Assembly (NCBI GenBank): GCA_029232285.1
Contig: JAOXFI010000060.1
Location: 1 to 34,906, forward strand
Origin: Agmasoma carcini (nom. nud.)
Lineage: Eukaryota > Microsporidia > Thelohaniidae
DNA length: 34,906 nt
Direction of reading: 5' to 3'
This document shows, piece after piece, positions 18,124 to 27,706 of this stretch. Position numbers and translations under genes: made by a program. Under the pieces are notes generated by a model. The model saw nothing but the letters and a program-made list of their open reading frames with translations, searched no databases and was not told where the DNA came from. Positions within the stretch are counted from its first letter, which is position 1, and each line of letters begins with the position of its first letter.

Positions 18124-18528
18124 ATGTCTACAGTCATTAAAGTAGTAAAGAAGTTTGATAACTCTTTATTGAGTAGAAGAGAGTTAGTTCTTGACATTCA
18201 ACACAAAAATGGTCCTACTCCTTCAAGGCAAATCATCTCCAAGGAACTATGCTCTTCTTACAATGCCAAACCAGAACAAATAAGAATATTTGGAATGACT
18301 ACAAGATTTGGTTCATGCTTAAGCAGATGCAGTGCCAGAATCTATGATAAGAAAGATGACCTAATGAGGGTTGAACAGAACTATGTTCTAGTGAAGAATG
18401 GTCTTAAGGAAAGTGAAGTAAGCAATAGGAAGCAAAAGAAAGCTTTAAGAAAGAAGAAGGCTAAATTATTTGGTTCTCAAAAGAGAAGAGATTATAAGGC
18501 ACAGAGAAGACAGGATGAGGAGGAATAA
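18124..18528 (+). CDS. RPS24: 40S ribosomal protein eS24
   Basis: eS24 is a structural protein of the small ribosomal subunit. The 134-residue product has the family's order: an N-terminal strand with NSLLSRRELVLDIQHKNG (the NPLL-RKQ-V-DV-HPG-A region), then P-x-R--I---L and the strand IRIFGMTTRFGSCLSRCSARIYD (family V-VFGFRT-FGGGKTTGFG-IYD). The basic tail follows with KKALRKKKAKLFGSQKRRDYK. Length is normal for eS24. The glycine-rich GGGKTTG stretch is replaced by GSCLSRCS, a divergence likely tolerated. An in-frame ATG at 18106 would add six residues (MQKFSH); the canonical MS-start and CCC motif favour 18124. No intron is present. Confidence 0.93.
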   Translation: MSTVIKVVKKFDNSLLSRRELVLDIQHKNGPTPSRQIISKELCSSYNAKPEQIRIFGMTTRFGSCLSRCSARIYDKKDDLMRVEQNYVLVKNGLKESEVSNRKQKKALRKKKAKLFGSQKRRDYKAQRRQDEEE

Positions 18529-18689
18529 ATTTTAATAACTTAGATTTGTTTATTATATTTGTATAGAATATATTGTTATGATGTAGGATTAAATAAAACA
18601 TTTATAATAACATTAATTGATATACTTGATCGGAAGTGATTTATTTAAACAAATATAATAGAAATAAGGTGGATTTGTATATAAAGCCA
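18529..18689. other. Downstream spacer of eS24
   Basis: Short AT-rich spacer without recognised features before the minisatellite. An ATTTATTATA-type phrase near 18549 could serve polyadenylation, but nothing specific is visible. Confidence 0.3.
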
Positions 18690-19005
18690 TTGTAGAATTA
18701 TATATCTATTTTCAAAATTTTTCTATTTGTAAATATTATATATCTATTTTTAAATATTATCTATTTGTAAATATTATATATCTATTTTTAAATATTATCT
18801 ATTTGTAAATATTATATATCTATTTGTAAATATTATCTATTTGTAAATATTATATATCTATTTTTAAATGTTATATATCTATTTTTAAATATTATCTATT
18901 TATAAATATTATATATCTATTTTTAAATATTATCTATTTGTAAATATTATATATCTATTTTTAAATATTATCTATTTATAAATATTATATATCTATTTTC
19001 AAAAT
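18690..19005. repeat. Minisatellite between eS24 and thymidylate synthase
   Basis: About eight copies of a variable unit built from TATATCTATTTTTAAATAT and TATCTATTTGTAAATAT occur. Interchange of TTT and TTG, and of short and long linkers, points to slippage and unequal exchange. The rest of the gap to 19212 holds no recognised feature. Confidence 0.9.
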
Positions 19006-19212
19006 TATTAAGTTTTTCTAGGAAGCAATTCTTAATATAATAAATAGGCTAGTTGAATTATAAATCACATAATGGATGTTATTTGTAAAAAATTATAAAT
19101 ACTTAAGTATGTACCAATATTAAATTATATATTATTTAAAAAATAATTAGACAGACTTATATATTACAACTAACTAACTATATATTATTATACTTAAAAT
19201 AATTAGATTTAA

Positions 19213-20094
19213 TTAGGCTGACATACGCATTACAATCTTAGGATGATGCTCATAACCATCCAATATTATATCATCAAACTCAAAATCTTCAATACTTCCA
19301 TACTCTCTCTCCTTTAAATATAATTTACCAAATTTTTTGGGTTTTCTTTCAACTTGAATCTTTAACTGCTCAATATGATCAGCATACACATGAACATCAC
19401 CAATCGTATGTACAAACTCACCTGGCTCATATCCTAAGATCTTAGCCATTAATATTGTCATTAAAGAATAGCTAGCTATATTAAAAGGAACACCTAGTCC
19501 CATATCAGCTGATCTTTGATAGAGCATACAACTCAGTTCATTATTAGATACATAGAATTGTATAAAGCAGTGACAAGGTGGTAAGGCCATTATCCCGATT
19601 TGTTCAGGGTTCCAAGCTGATATGATGTGTCTACGACCAGTTGGATTGGTTTTTAGAGATTCCATTACATTTTTTAGTTGATCAATTCCGATTCCATCAT
19701 AGTTATCATGACATGTTTTATAATCAGCATTCCAGTGCCTCCACTGAAATCCGTAAATAGGGCCTAGATCGCCAGGATTTCTATTGATACCGTTTTTTTC
19801 AAAGAATTCTTTGGTAGAATTTGCATTCCAGATGTTAACCTTCTTGTCTTTTAATATTTTGTTATCTGTTTGTCCTCTGATGAAGAACATAAGTTCTTCA
19901 AAAATGATTCTTAGATTTATTTGCTTGGTTGTTAGTAATGGGAATTGATTGTTTCTTAGTGAGAATCTCATTTGCCTGCCAAACATAGAGAAGGTGCCTG
20001 TGCCGGTTCGATCTTGTCTTAGATCATGTTGTAAGCATTCTTTTATCATATTTAAGTATTGCATTTCCTCATTATTATGTTCAATGTCTTTCAT
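19213..20094 (-). CDS. Thymidylate synthase
   Basis: The enzyme converts dUMP to dTMP using methylene-tetrahydrofolate, giving dihydrofolate; it is the de novo source of dTTP. The 293-residue protein covers the whole monofunctional family length. Visible motifs: DRTGTGT (28-34, phosphate-binding Arg29), GPIYGFQWRHW (111-121), GRRHIISAWNP (153-163), active-site LPPCH with Cys174, QRSADMGLGVPFNIASYS (193-210) and GDVHVYADHIEQL (232-244). All key residues are present, so it should be active. It is not fused to DHFR, as it is in protists and plants. The C-terminus reads MRMSA, against the common M-MAV. It faces the eS24 gene tail to tail and lies about 3.3 kb from another dNTP gene, the R2 subunit. 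Confidence 0.97.
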   Translation of the reverse strand: MKDIEHNNEEMQYLNMIKECLQHDLRQDRTGTGTFSMFGRQMRFSLRNNQFPLLTTKQINLRIIFEELMFFIRGQTDNKILKDKKVNIWNANSTKEFFEKNGINRNPGDLGPIYGFQWRHWNADYKTCHDNYDGIGIDQLKNVMESLKTNPTGRRHIISAWNPEQIGIMALPPCHCFIQFYVSNNELSCMLYQRSADMGLGVPFNIASYSLMTILMAKILGYEPGEFVHTIGDVHVYADHIEQLKIQVERKPKKFGKLYLKEREYGSIEDFEFDDIILDGYEHHPKIVMRMSA

Positions 20095-20613
20095 GGTAGT
20101 AAAAATTTTATTGTTTTTATATTATCGTAATTTTTATAGTGAAATTTATAGTGAAATATGTAACTTTTTAATAATAAAAATATTTAATGTTTTATAGTGA
20201 AATATGTTATTTTTTTAATAGTAAAAATATATTAAAATTATATTAAAAATATGTTAGAAATATTTACATACATAAAAGTTAACACATCAAATTTAATATA
20301 AAGATGTGATGTTGTAAAAGCAAAGTGTCATATCTTCATAGATTATGATAAATAGTTACAATTGGTACGTTTACAGTTGATTTAGTACAATTTTAAAGCT
20401 TCATCATCACGAACTAACCTTCTCTATCTAACTATCGTTAGTCTAGCATAATAATTTATATAACAAATATTATTTTTTTTCAAAATTTAATAAAAATATA
20501 AATTATAAAAATTTATATTATAAGAATTTATATTTTTTATTAAAATTTTCTGTTACAAAAAATAAATATTTTTTATTTTTTAAAATTAATCAAAATTATA
20601 ATTTATTTATCCT
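20095..20613. other. Promoter gap with a repeat fragment
   Basis: Divergent intergenic region between thymidylate synthase and the 256-aa gene. GTGAAATATGT-containing units repeat at 20140-20210. 20310-20450 (ATATCTTCATAGATTATGAT ... ACTAACCTTCTCTATC) resembles 16265-16375 in the MITE-like repeat. No gene is supported; the 82-codon open frame at 19949-20197 is a shadow of thymidylate synthase. Confidence 0.45.
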
Positions 20614-21384
20614 ATGGATGAAATACTGTTGGAGTGCTTGAAAGTGGACCAAAGCTTAATTATAAATGAAGAAATATCAATCTTTGGTAGATTTGCCTTC
20701 TACTTAACAATATTTATAGCAGCAACTACTATTAATACTGTTTTAGACAGTATAAAGAGTATGTGTGATCCAAATATAAAATTAACCAATGAAATAATAG
20801 AAGAAAGAAAAAAATATATTTTTATACCAAAAATAATATTTGAATTATTAGAACATCTCATGAATAGAAAATCAACAATGATAAAAATATTGAAATATGA
20901 AAATAGATTTGATTATGATATTGATATGATGAATAATTTAATTGATAGAAAATTGGTATTTAATGATATCAGTACAATTGATTTATTAAAATTATTATTG
21001 AATTTTATAAAATTCGATTTAAAAGATTTAATAATTGATAATTATTATGAGAAAATAGATAAGTTTAATAATGATAAAATATCTATTCTTAATAATGATT
21101 TCAATTATTGTGAAGAAATGTTAATGTCTATTGATATTTCAGTTATTTATTTATTTATAAAATTAGAATCATTATCTAATAAATATTATAATCTTAATAT
21201 TACTCAAATAACCTCAAATACTTATGTAAATTTATTTATACCAAATTCAAGTAATTTTTATAATTCTTTTAATAAAATTTTAGTATCAGAAGCAATGGTA
21301 AAATTAGGTCTAGGAATTACATTTGAAAATTTAAATGAATGGGTCAAAAAGAGAAGTGATGAATTGATGAAAAAATATTATTGA
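20614..21384 (+). CDS. Orphan protein with one membrane-like segment, 256 aa
   Basis: I do not recognise it. A hydrophobic stretch at about residues 24-44 (GRFAFYLTIFIAATTINTVLD) could be a membrane segment or a buried helix. The rest is predicted mostly helical and rich in Ile, Asn, Lys and Asp, with segments such as IPKIIFELLEHLMNR (about 69-83) and LLKLLLNFIKFDLKDLIID. It ends in a helical, basic-acidic tail (LNEWVKKRSDELMKKYY). There are no catalytic-looking clusters or cysteine patterns. The frame is long for this AT content and starts right after a CCT before the ATG, so it is likely real. It diverges from thymidylate synthase and converges on the Tubby gene. Confidence 0.7.
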   Translation: MDEILLECLKVDQSLIINEEISIFGRFAFYLTIFIAATTINTVLDSIKSMCDPNIKLTNEIIEERKKYIFIPKIIFELLEHLMNRKSTMIKILKYENRFDYDIDMMNNLIDRKLVFNDISTIDLLKLLLNFIKFDLKDLIIDNYYEKIDKFNNDKISILNNDFNYCEEMLMSIDISVIYLFIKLESLSNKYYNLNITQITSNTYVNLFIPNSSNFYNSFNKILVSEAMVKLGLGITFENLNEWVKKRSDELMKKYY

Positions 21385-21539
21385 AATAAATAATTGTTGT
21401 ATTTTATATAAAAAAGGAAAATTATATTATATTTTTTAATTAATATTTATAAAGAAGTGAATAATATATGATTTCATCAAATTGCAAATAATTTGATATG
21501 AAATATATATTTGTAAATGGTTGGAGAAACATTATAACC

Positions 21540-21860
21540 AAAATGAAATGTAGAAAGAATAAGCAGCAAGGATAGTGATCATATATTTATACTGGGTTTT
21601 CAATATATCTTAAATGTTTAATTATAACTTTAAACATATCATACTATATCGTAGCTAAGATTAGTACTATTACGCATACCACTCAGCTTACATCTTTAAA
21701 AGGTGATCCTTACTTGTCAATGAACAATAAGGGCTGTATATCGACTGTAACTAGTTTCATAGAGTAAACAAAGTTATCACTACTCATGTACCTACTTTAA
21801 CCCTATAAATTAACTGTTATAATCTAATCATGATAATCTAAAACTTTCCCAAGGTTCATC
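21540..21860 (+). repeat. Dispersed repeat family, copy B
   Basis: Aligns with copies A, C and D: AAAATGAAATGTAGAAAG at the start, AACATATCATACTATATCGTAGCTAA, GTACTATTACGCAT, ACATCTTTAAAA, then TATATCGACTGTAACTAGTTTC and GTAAACAAAGTTATC. It ends near TTAACTGTTATAATC. It occupies the gap between the convergent 256-aa and Tubby genes and is clearly more GC-rich than the flanks. Confidence 0.65.
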
Positions 21861-21931
21861 CCACACACCAATGACATATCAAATCCCATAATAAAATTTT
21901 AAATTTTATAATTTTATAATTTTTCTATAAT

Positions 21932-22489
21932 TTATTCACATCCAAATTTATAATCTAATGCACTTAGTCCCATGCAAAATGACAGCAATGGGTTCCAAGG
22001 ATATGTATAATCTAATATATAATTACTATCATCTTCTTTACCAAAGGTTAATGTAATATAAGTAGGCTCTAAAGGATGAATCACTTGAAAATTCTTAATA
22101 CTTGGCGTAGTCACTCTCCCATTAAAGTTAAGGCTATATGAATTGGTATCTGGGTTGAAATATGGCTTTTTATTAATCAATAGCTTATCATTAAAACTTA
22201 TCTTAAAGCTTCGAGGGTTTCCTCTGTTAAAAAACTTTGTTTCATATATCACTCTTAACTTAAACCCTGAAATCACTAGATCGTACTTTGTTCCAAATAA
22301 ATTACATTTTAATTGTGCTACCTTCTCATTATTTGAGTCATATACATTAAAACCACAAAGAGTTCTTCTAGCACTCATTATTCTTCGGTTATCATGGTGT
22401 ATGAATACATAATTGGTGAATATGCCTGGCTCCATCGATATTTTACATCTTGCGATAGACCCAACCTCTCTTGACTCGTAAATTTCCAT
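21932..22489 (-). CDS. Minimal Tubby-domain protein, 185 aa
   Basis: Tubby C-terminal domains form a closed beta barrel around a central helix and, in animals, bind PI(4,5)P2 at the plasma membrane. This protein is a near-complete short version. NRRIMSARRT (34-43) corresponds to the start of the barrel and QLKCNLFGTKYDL (59-71) matches KLRSNLMGTKF. KPYFNPDTNSYSLNFNGRV (108-126) and PSIKNFQVIHP (129-139) match NDD-x-SYVLNFHGRV and SVKNFQIVH. The ending GLSALDYKFGCE (174-185) matches the hallmark central-helix end SSFDSKLACE. The whole protein is shorter than the usual 240-260-residue domain, with no F-box or disordered N-terminus. The two phosphoinositide-contact positions of mouse Tubby (Lys330, Arg332 in KLR, from memory) read Gln and Lys here. 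Confidence 0.9.
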   Translation of the reverse strand: MEIYESREVGSIARCKISMEPGIFTNYVFIHHDNRRIMSARRTLCGFNVYDSNNEKVAQLKCNLFGTKYDLVISGFKLRVIYETKFFNRGNPRSFKISFNDKLLINKKPYFNPDTNSYSLNFNGRVTTPSIKNFQVIHPLEPTYITLTFGKEDDSNYILDYTYPWNPLLSFCMGLSALDYKFGCE

Positions 22490-23043
22490 AAATCAATGCA
22501 TTGGATAATTTTATCAACAAAGTTTCAAATCATGCATAAGTTTTAAATTTTTAAAAATTATAGGTTAATAGAAATAAATGAAGGAAAATGATTATAAGAT
22601 GTTTAAACATTAATATTGAGTTATATAAAATGTTATTTAAAGTTTGAAAATGATGTTAGTTAGTTTATTGATTATAATGTAAAGTTTCACTTTAAGTTTG
22701 AAATATAATTTTTATGAGAGATTGTTAAATAATTTTATTTACTATAATAAATTCATATTGAAATATTTGTTTTGAACAGTTACTTTTCTATACATCAATA
22801 AACAAAAAAAATTAATCTTATGATTGCATTTGTTTCTATTAATCAAGGCTTATTTTTTATTTTGATTAAAAAACAACATTTTATACATTTTACTTGAAAT
22901 CAAAGGCACAAGTGTACAAAATCAACCATACGCTCACCGTGCTTTGATTACTAGAGGAGATATATCGGCAATAATAATTGCTCGCTTCTTAGGGATTTAT
23001 GAACATAGCCCATTAAACCCCTCGGAGTGTTTCCATACGAAAC
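22490..23043. other. Spacer without recognised gene
   Basis: AT-rich at 22490-22890, then a less AT-rich segment from about 22915 (ACGCTCACCGTGC, CCCCTCGGAG). No frame, tRNA or rRNA piece is recognised. The GC shift marks the start of the tandem unit region that follows. Confidence 0.45.
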
Positions 23044-23255
23044 CTTCCACTCCATTATAGAGTTTATTTATACTGACTGGATTATCAACCATAATCAATT
23101 CTTCTGAGTTGATAAGAGTGTTTTGATATCTATGATTCGACCTACACCCTTCACTCCCACTAAAGAGTTTATTTATATTGGTTAGATTATCAACCCTGAC
23201 CAGTTCTTCTGAGTTGATAGGGTAGGTTTTGATATCTATGATTCGACCTACACTC
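23044..23255. repeat. Two 105-bp tandem units with conserved stems
   Basis: Two diverged copies (start 23044 and 23149) share AGAGTTTATTTATA, GATTATCAACC, TTCTTCTGAGTTGATA and TTTGATATCTATGATTCGACC. Inside each, TATCAAC pairs with GTTGATA (7 bp). In the second copy GTAGG pairs with CCTAC across about 20 bases. The copies differ elsewhere but keep the TATCAAC/GTTGATA pair. It lies downstream of the R2 gene, on its 3' side. Confidence 0.8.
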
Positions 23256-23421
23256 TCCCTTTCATTACCAATAAGAGTGAGAGTCTATATTTAACTCAAT
23301 TAGCTTTGTTCCTAGCACCAAAGTATTGACTCTTGGCATATCCATAGTCCTTATACTCAATAAATAAACTATCTAATCAACATGAAACAATCTCTAATAA
23401 TTTTTTAATTTATTTAATAAA

Positions 23422-24390
23422 TTAAAAATCTTCTTCGAAATTAATAGGTCCAGATTTATCAGAGAAACCACAGAATGCCTTTTGATAATTAGATTCTTTT
23501 CTTTCAAAGAAGTTCGTCTTACCTATTAAAGAAATATTCTCCATAAAATCAAATGGATTTTCAACTTTATAAATCTTTTCTTCTCCTAAATCAGCCAATA
23601 ATCGATCAGCTACAAACTCAATATATTGTGACATCAATTCACAGTTCATACCAATCAAATTAACTGGAAGCGCTTCAGTTAAAAATTCTTTTTCAATTTC
23701 AACTGCCTCCTTAACAATATCAACTATGTACTCAGATTTGTTATTAAGCATACTGTTAAGGATGCATGCGAAATCAGTATGCAGACCTTCATCCCTACTT
23801 ATAAGTTCATTGGAGAATGTTAGTCCAGGCATCAATCCTCTCTTCTTTATCCAGAAAATAGATGCAAATGAGCCTGAGAAAAAAATACCTTCAACACAAG
23901 CAAAAGCTACAAGCCTATCACAGAAAGGTCTATCACTTTCAATCCACTTTTTGGCCCACATAGCTTTCTTCTGAATACATGGTATCGTTTCTATAGCATT
24001 AAATAGTCTATTCTGTTCTTCCCTATCAACAATGTAAGTTTCAATTAATTTTGAATACATCTCAGAATGAATATTTTCTATAGCCATTTGGAAGTTATAA
24101 AAAAACTTGGCTTCGAGGATAGCAACATCATTTCCGAATCTTTCTACTAGATTTTCATTTACAATACCATCGGAAGCGGCAAAGAAGGCAAGTATGTGAT
24201 TTAAGAAGTATTTTTCATTTTCGTCAAGTTTGTTATAGTCTCTTAAATCGTCTTTTAAGTCAACTTCCTCTATAAGCCAGAAGGAAGATTCGGCTTTCTT
24301 ATAGAAATCCCAAATATTTCTGTACTGAATAGGGAATATAACATATCTCTTCTGTGTCTGGTCAAGTATTGGTTCTACTTCTTTTGACAT
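23422..24390 (-). CDS. RNR2: Ribonucleoside-diphosphate reductase small subunit (R2)
   Basis: R2 holds the di-iron/tyrosyl-radical cofactor that drives reduction of NDPs to dNDPs by the R1 partner; R1 is not in this window. The 322-residue class Ia protein has every expected ligand: Asp74 (FFAASDG), Glu105 and His108 (IENIHSEMY), radical Tyr112, Glu167 ([10 protein letters not shown]), Glu201 and His204 (SRDEGLH). The C-terminal tail INFEEDF fits the R1-docking peptide (F----DF). Length is a little below yeast or mammalian R2 (about 390-400) because the long N-terminal extension is missing, usual in compact genomes. Start: [10 protein letters not shown], the first Met. With thymidylate synthase it covers two dNTP-supply steps, but the two are far apart and there is no sign of co-transcription. 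Confidence 0.97.
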   Translation of the reverse strand: MSKEVEPILDQTQKRYVIFPIQYRNIWDFYKKAESSFWLIEEVDLKDDLRDYNKLDENEKYFLNHILAFFAASDGIVNENLVERFGNDVAILEAKFFYNFQMAIENIHSEMYSKLIETYIVDREEQNRLFNAIETIPCIQKKAMWAKKWIESDRPFCDRLVAFACVEGIFFSGSFASIFWIKKRGLMPGLTFSNELISRDEGLHTDFACILNSMLNNKSEYIVDIVKEAVEIEKEFLTEALPVNLIGMNCELMSQYIEFVADRLLADLGEEKIYKVENPFDFMENISLIGKTNFFERKESNYQKAFCGFSDKSGPINFEEDF

Positions 24391-24506
24391 TGAAGAGAGT
24401 TAGTTAAATTTTTTATATAATTTTAGGAGGGAAAAACATGTGGGAAAATGAAAGAAGAAAGAAAATGGTAGATTATTGAAATAGAGGTATATATGTTGGC
24501 GTGAGG

Positions 24507-24670
24507 CTTATATCTAAGACTTTAAGCATGTATAGATGTATTACAGCTATTAACCAGTCATGAGACAAGTATTTACAGATTATAAATGCTTATATCTAAG
24601 ATTTTAAGCATGTATAGATGTATTACAACTATTAACCAGTCATGAGACAAGTATTTACAGATTATAAATG
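24507..24670. repeat. Two exact-like 82-bp tandem copies
   Basis: Two copies with period 82 bp (start 24507 and 24589), sharing CTTATATCTAAGA-TTTAAGC and AACCAGTCATGAGACAAG; a third partial unit starts at 24671. Only about two differences separate the full copies. It lies upstream of the R2 gene, in a gap otherwise free of recognised features to 25134. Confidence 0.95.
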
Positions 24671-25134
24671 CTTAAATCTCGTAATATGCCACCACAACTT
24701 AAATCAGTTGTCATATGGTGAAATATTCAATTATTTACGACAGATTTGACTTTTATAAACAAAATACAATAATTTGTAACTTAATTTATTGACAAGCAAA
24801 TAAGATGAATGGTTGTGTTTATGTCTTTGAAATATTTAGACACTATACCATGTATTTCATTATTTGTTAATACATTAGATTGTTAGTACCATCAAATTAT
24901 TGAATATCTTTTGTTTGTAAAACTTTCATTAATTTTTTTATTTGTTTCACAAATAAATCATAAAAATGGAGGTAAAATAGGTTATTTACAAACAATGTTA
25001 ATGATAGATAGAGTTATTGTGATTGTAGGTTGAACTTATGATTGTTTAATTAGTAGATATGGTTTAGACTAGTGATTTTATTATAATAATGGGTTTATTT
25101 AATAAATATACTTGAATAGGCTAAGTATTAAAAA

Positions 25135-25353
25135 ATGTTAAGAGACAAAGTAGTATCGATTGGAAAGACTCTCCACTCATTTTTCGTTCTACAAAGAATA
25201 TCAAAAAATGTTAAGAGACAAAGTAGTATCGATTGGAAAGCCTCTCCACTCATTTTTCTTTCTACAAAGAATATCAAAAAATGTTAAGAGACAAAGTAGT
25301 ATCGATTGGAAAGACTCTCCACTCATTTTTCTTTCTACAAAGAATATTAAATC
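25135..25353. repeat. Three 73-bp tandem copies
   Basis: Three head-to-tail copies at 25135, 25208 and 25281 contain ATGTTAAGAGACAAAGTAG and TCCACTCATTTTT. They differ at one or two bases each, so the duplication is recent. Because 73 is not a multiple of three, the 74-codon open frame across them reads different peptides in each copy and is not a gene. Confidence 0.95.
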
Positions 25354-25412
25354 AACCTATATGAGAAAAAGTCAAATTAAGTAAAAACTCTTAAAATTAA
25401 ATAATAAATATC

Positions 25413-25840
25413 AAAATGGAATGTAGAAGCTAAGGACAGTGAAAAGAATAGTAAAAATATATTTATTGTGATCTGGTAAAAGGTAGTAAGAAACTTAAAT
25501 ATTTGCCCTCATAGATAGTGATTGTAATACTTTAAAGACACTTATTGTGATCTGGTAAAAGATAGTAAGAAACTTAAATATTTGCCTTCATAGATAGTGA
25601 TTGTAATTTAAAGACATCATACTATATTGTAGCTGTTCTTACAAACAAACCCAATTTTATATCTTTGAAAACCGGAAGTAGCCCTTACCTGCCAATAAAG
25701 AAGAGGGTGTTGTCTAACGACCGCAAACCAGTTTCCTTAAGTTAAGAAAGTTATCCGTATTCCAATGTCTAACTCTGGCACTATCTCTAGCGTTACCGCT
25801 TTACACCACGTTGAAATTTGAACTATTTGCATATCATTTT
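25413..25840 (+). repeat. Dispersed repeat family, copy C, with internal 79-bp duplication
   Basis: Matches copies A, B and D: AAAATGGAATGTAGAAG at the start, CTTCATAGATAGTGATTGTAA, TTTAAAGACATCATACTATA, TTGTAGCTG, TTATATCTTTGAAAA, GACCGCAAACCAGTTTCC and GAAAGTTATCCGTATTCC. It ends around TTACCGCTTTACACCACG. Inside it a 79-bp unit (25463-25541) is duplicated (25542 to about 25620) with few differences. Confidence 0.7.
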
Positions 25841-27706
25841 CAATAATATCTAATAAAGTTCTCCTTCTAAGAATTTTATTGCCGTAGACAGATTACGAGG
25901 CCAAACATAATTAAGGATTATATTTTATTTTTACCGTTTTATTCTTTTCGAGACTCATTTAATGTTTTTATAACGTATTTATACTTGAGAATGAGATAAG
26001 TGTCACCCTCATAGAACCCCACAGTAAATTTTTTTGACATTAAAAAAACTATATCAATACAATAAAAAAATTATTTTGACACCTTTTATGCTTTTTAGAC
26101 CAAACACTTTCAATTTTATTTGTAAACTATTGAAGGTTAGCCATCAAATGTTCTATTGTCCTATCCAACAGAACCTGCAATCTAATTTGTATTGTCTCTA
26201 TAGGAATTATAATTTAATACTTTTTTTATAATGAGCCGCTTCATCACTTTGAACAATTTTACTGATGCCTTTCACCAATATTACTTTTACCATTTGAATA
26301 AAGAAGTTATAAGTCTCATATATTGTTTTAAAGTATATTAAGTTGTGATGTTACGCCCAATTGAGTGTTTAGTGAGCATATAAATAAGCAGTAAGTATAA
26401 TTCTTTTGATTGTATCTTGGATAGTTCCGTAGCAAAATATTAATCAAAAATGAGTGTCTTAATACATTGAAAACATTTAAGAAATTTATTTATAAATGTT
26501 AAAATATGCTTTCTTCTAGTTCTGTGGTTAGTTTTTTTAATTTTTATCATAAAGTTCTTTCTTTAAGCAATTCCTTATCTATTTTATTGTAAATAATATA
26601 AACACTTCAGCCATCATATTTATGATTTGATAACAATAAATAAACCATATTAGTTTATAATCTATTATGATCGATAATTAAAAGGTATAAAATTAGTTAC
26701 TTAAGAGAAATCTTGATCAAGTCATTTCTAGATTTTTTTTTGATTTTATAAAAGACATTCAGTGCAAGACAAATAAAATTTACAAATAAAGTAAAAATTC
26801 AATTTATTTAATAATAATTGTCCTATATAATACATTTTAGAGAAGAAAGGTCAAAACAAAAAATAATAAGCATTATTACTGATATATCACCAATATTCTT
26901 GTATATCACCAATATTATAATATTTAGTGAGTATATAACAAATACTCGTGCAAAAACTAGATCAAATACCATCAGAAATGAACTTTAAAGTTTCATTTTT
27001 TAACATGATGATGAACCAATTATTATAACGAATGTTAAAGATAAAACATATTGATGTGTTACAACGGACTCTAAAATATCTTAATTTAAATTCAAAATAC
27101 ATTTTGGCTTATATAAAAGAAAAAAAAATTGAAAAAATATTTTTAATAATTAAAATTTGGAATTTTATTACAACAATGCTGATTAAAATATATATTTACA
27201 AAACTGATATGGATTATTAATATATAACGTAATAACGTTAATTTTTATTTATTCATGTCTATATAACCTATAAAGCTGGGAAACCTTACGAGGGAGGGTG
27301 TTGCTGATAAATACTAAATAATCCACTTTTAGATATTTGATAGGTAATAATATTATTAGACTGACTTAACACTTTATAATAATATATTAGTAAACAGTGG
27401 TTTAATAAATTATTAATATTTTATATATTTGTTCATTAATTATTTTTTTATATAAAAAATCTAAAAATGATAAAAATACAAGTTCTTTATATATAAAGCT
27501 ATGTATGGGATTATAATAACCACCAGCTTAAATAATTACGGTATTTATATGTAAACACAACATTGTCATTGATTAACATGTGTATTAAGACTAACCTTGG
27601 CATGGCTAATCTGACCAACCTTGACATGTCTAATTTTTACTATATCTGACTAATCTGACTAATCTTACTGACTAATCAGATACTAAAAATCATTACTAAC
27701 TAACAT
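25841..27706. other. Long gap with no supported gene
   Basis: About 1.9 kb. The open frames at 26034 (65 codons) and 27032 (62 codons) have no family resemblance and AT-driven composition, so I leave them out. GTATATCACCAATATT is repeated at 26881-26920, and ATCTGACTAATCTGAC-type units occur at 27605-27680 just past the stop of the next gene. A decayed transposon is plausible for 25850-26300, where GC rises, but I found no match to the other elements. Confidence 0.45.

Noticed and set aside
22143..22412. 89-codon plus-strand open frame
   Set aside because: It is antisense to the Tubby gene, whose conserved motifs are on the minus strand.
23100..23140. tRNA-like TATGATTCGACCTAC segment
   Set aside because: It recalls the T-loop region but no cloverleaf, acceptor stem or anticodon arm can be drawn around it. 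I found no convincing tRNA or rRNA anywhere in the window.
23726..23974. 82-codon plus-strand open frame
   Set aside because: It is antisense to the R2 gene, which has all catalytic residues.
25160..25384. 74-codon open frame with repeated peptide
   Set aside because: It arises from three 73-bp tandem copies; since 73 is not divisible by three, each copy is read in another frame.
26034..27220. Open frames at 26034-26231 and 27032-27220
   Set aside because: Short, AT-driven composition, no recognised motif and no start signal.
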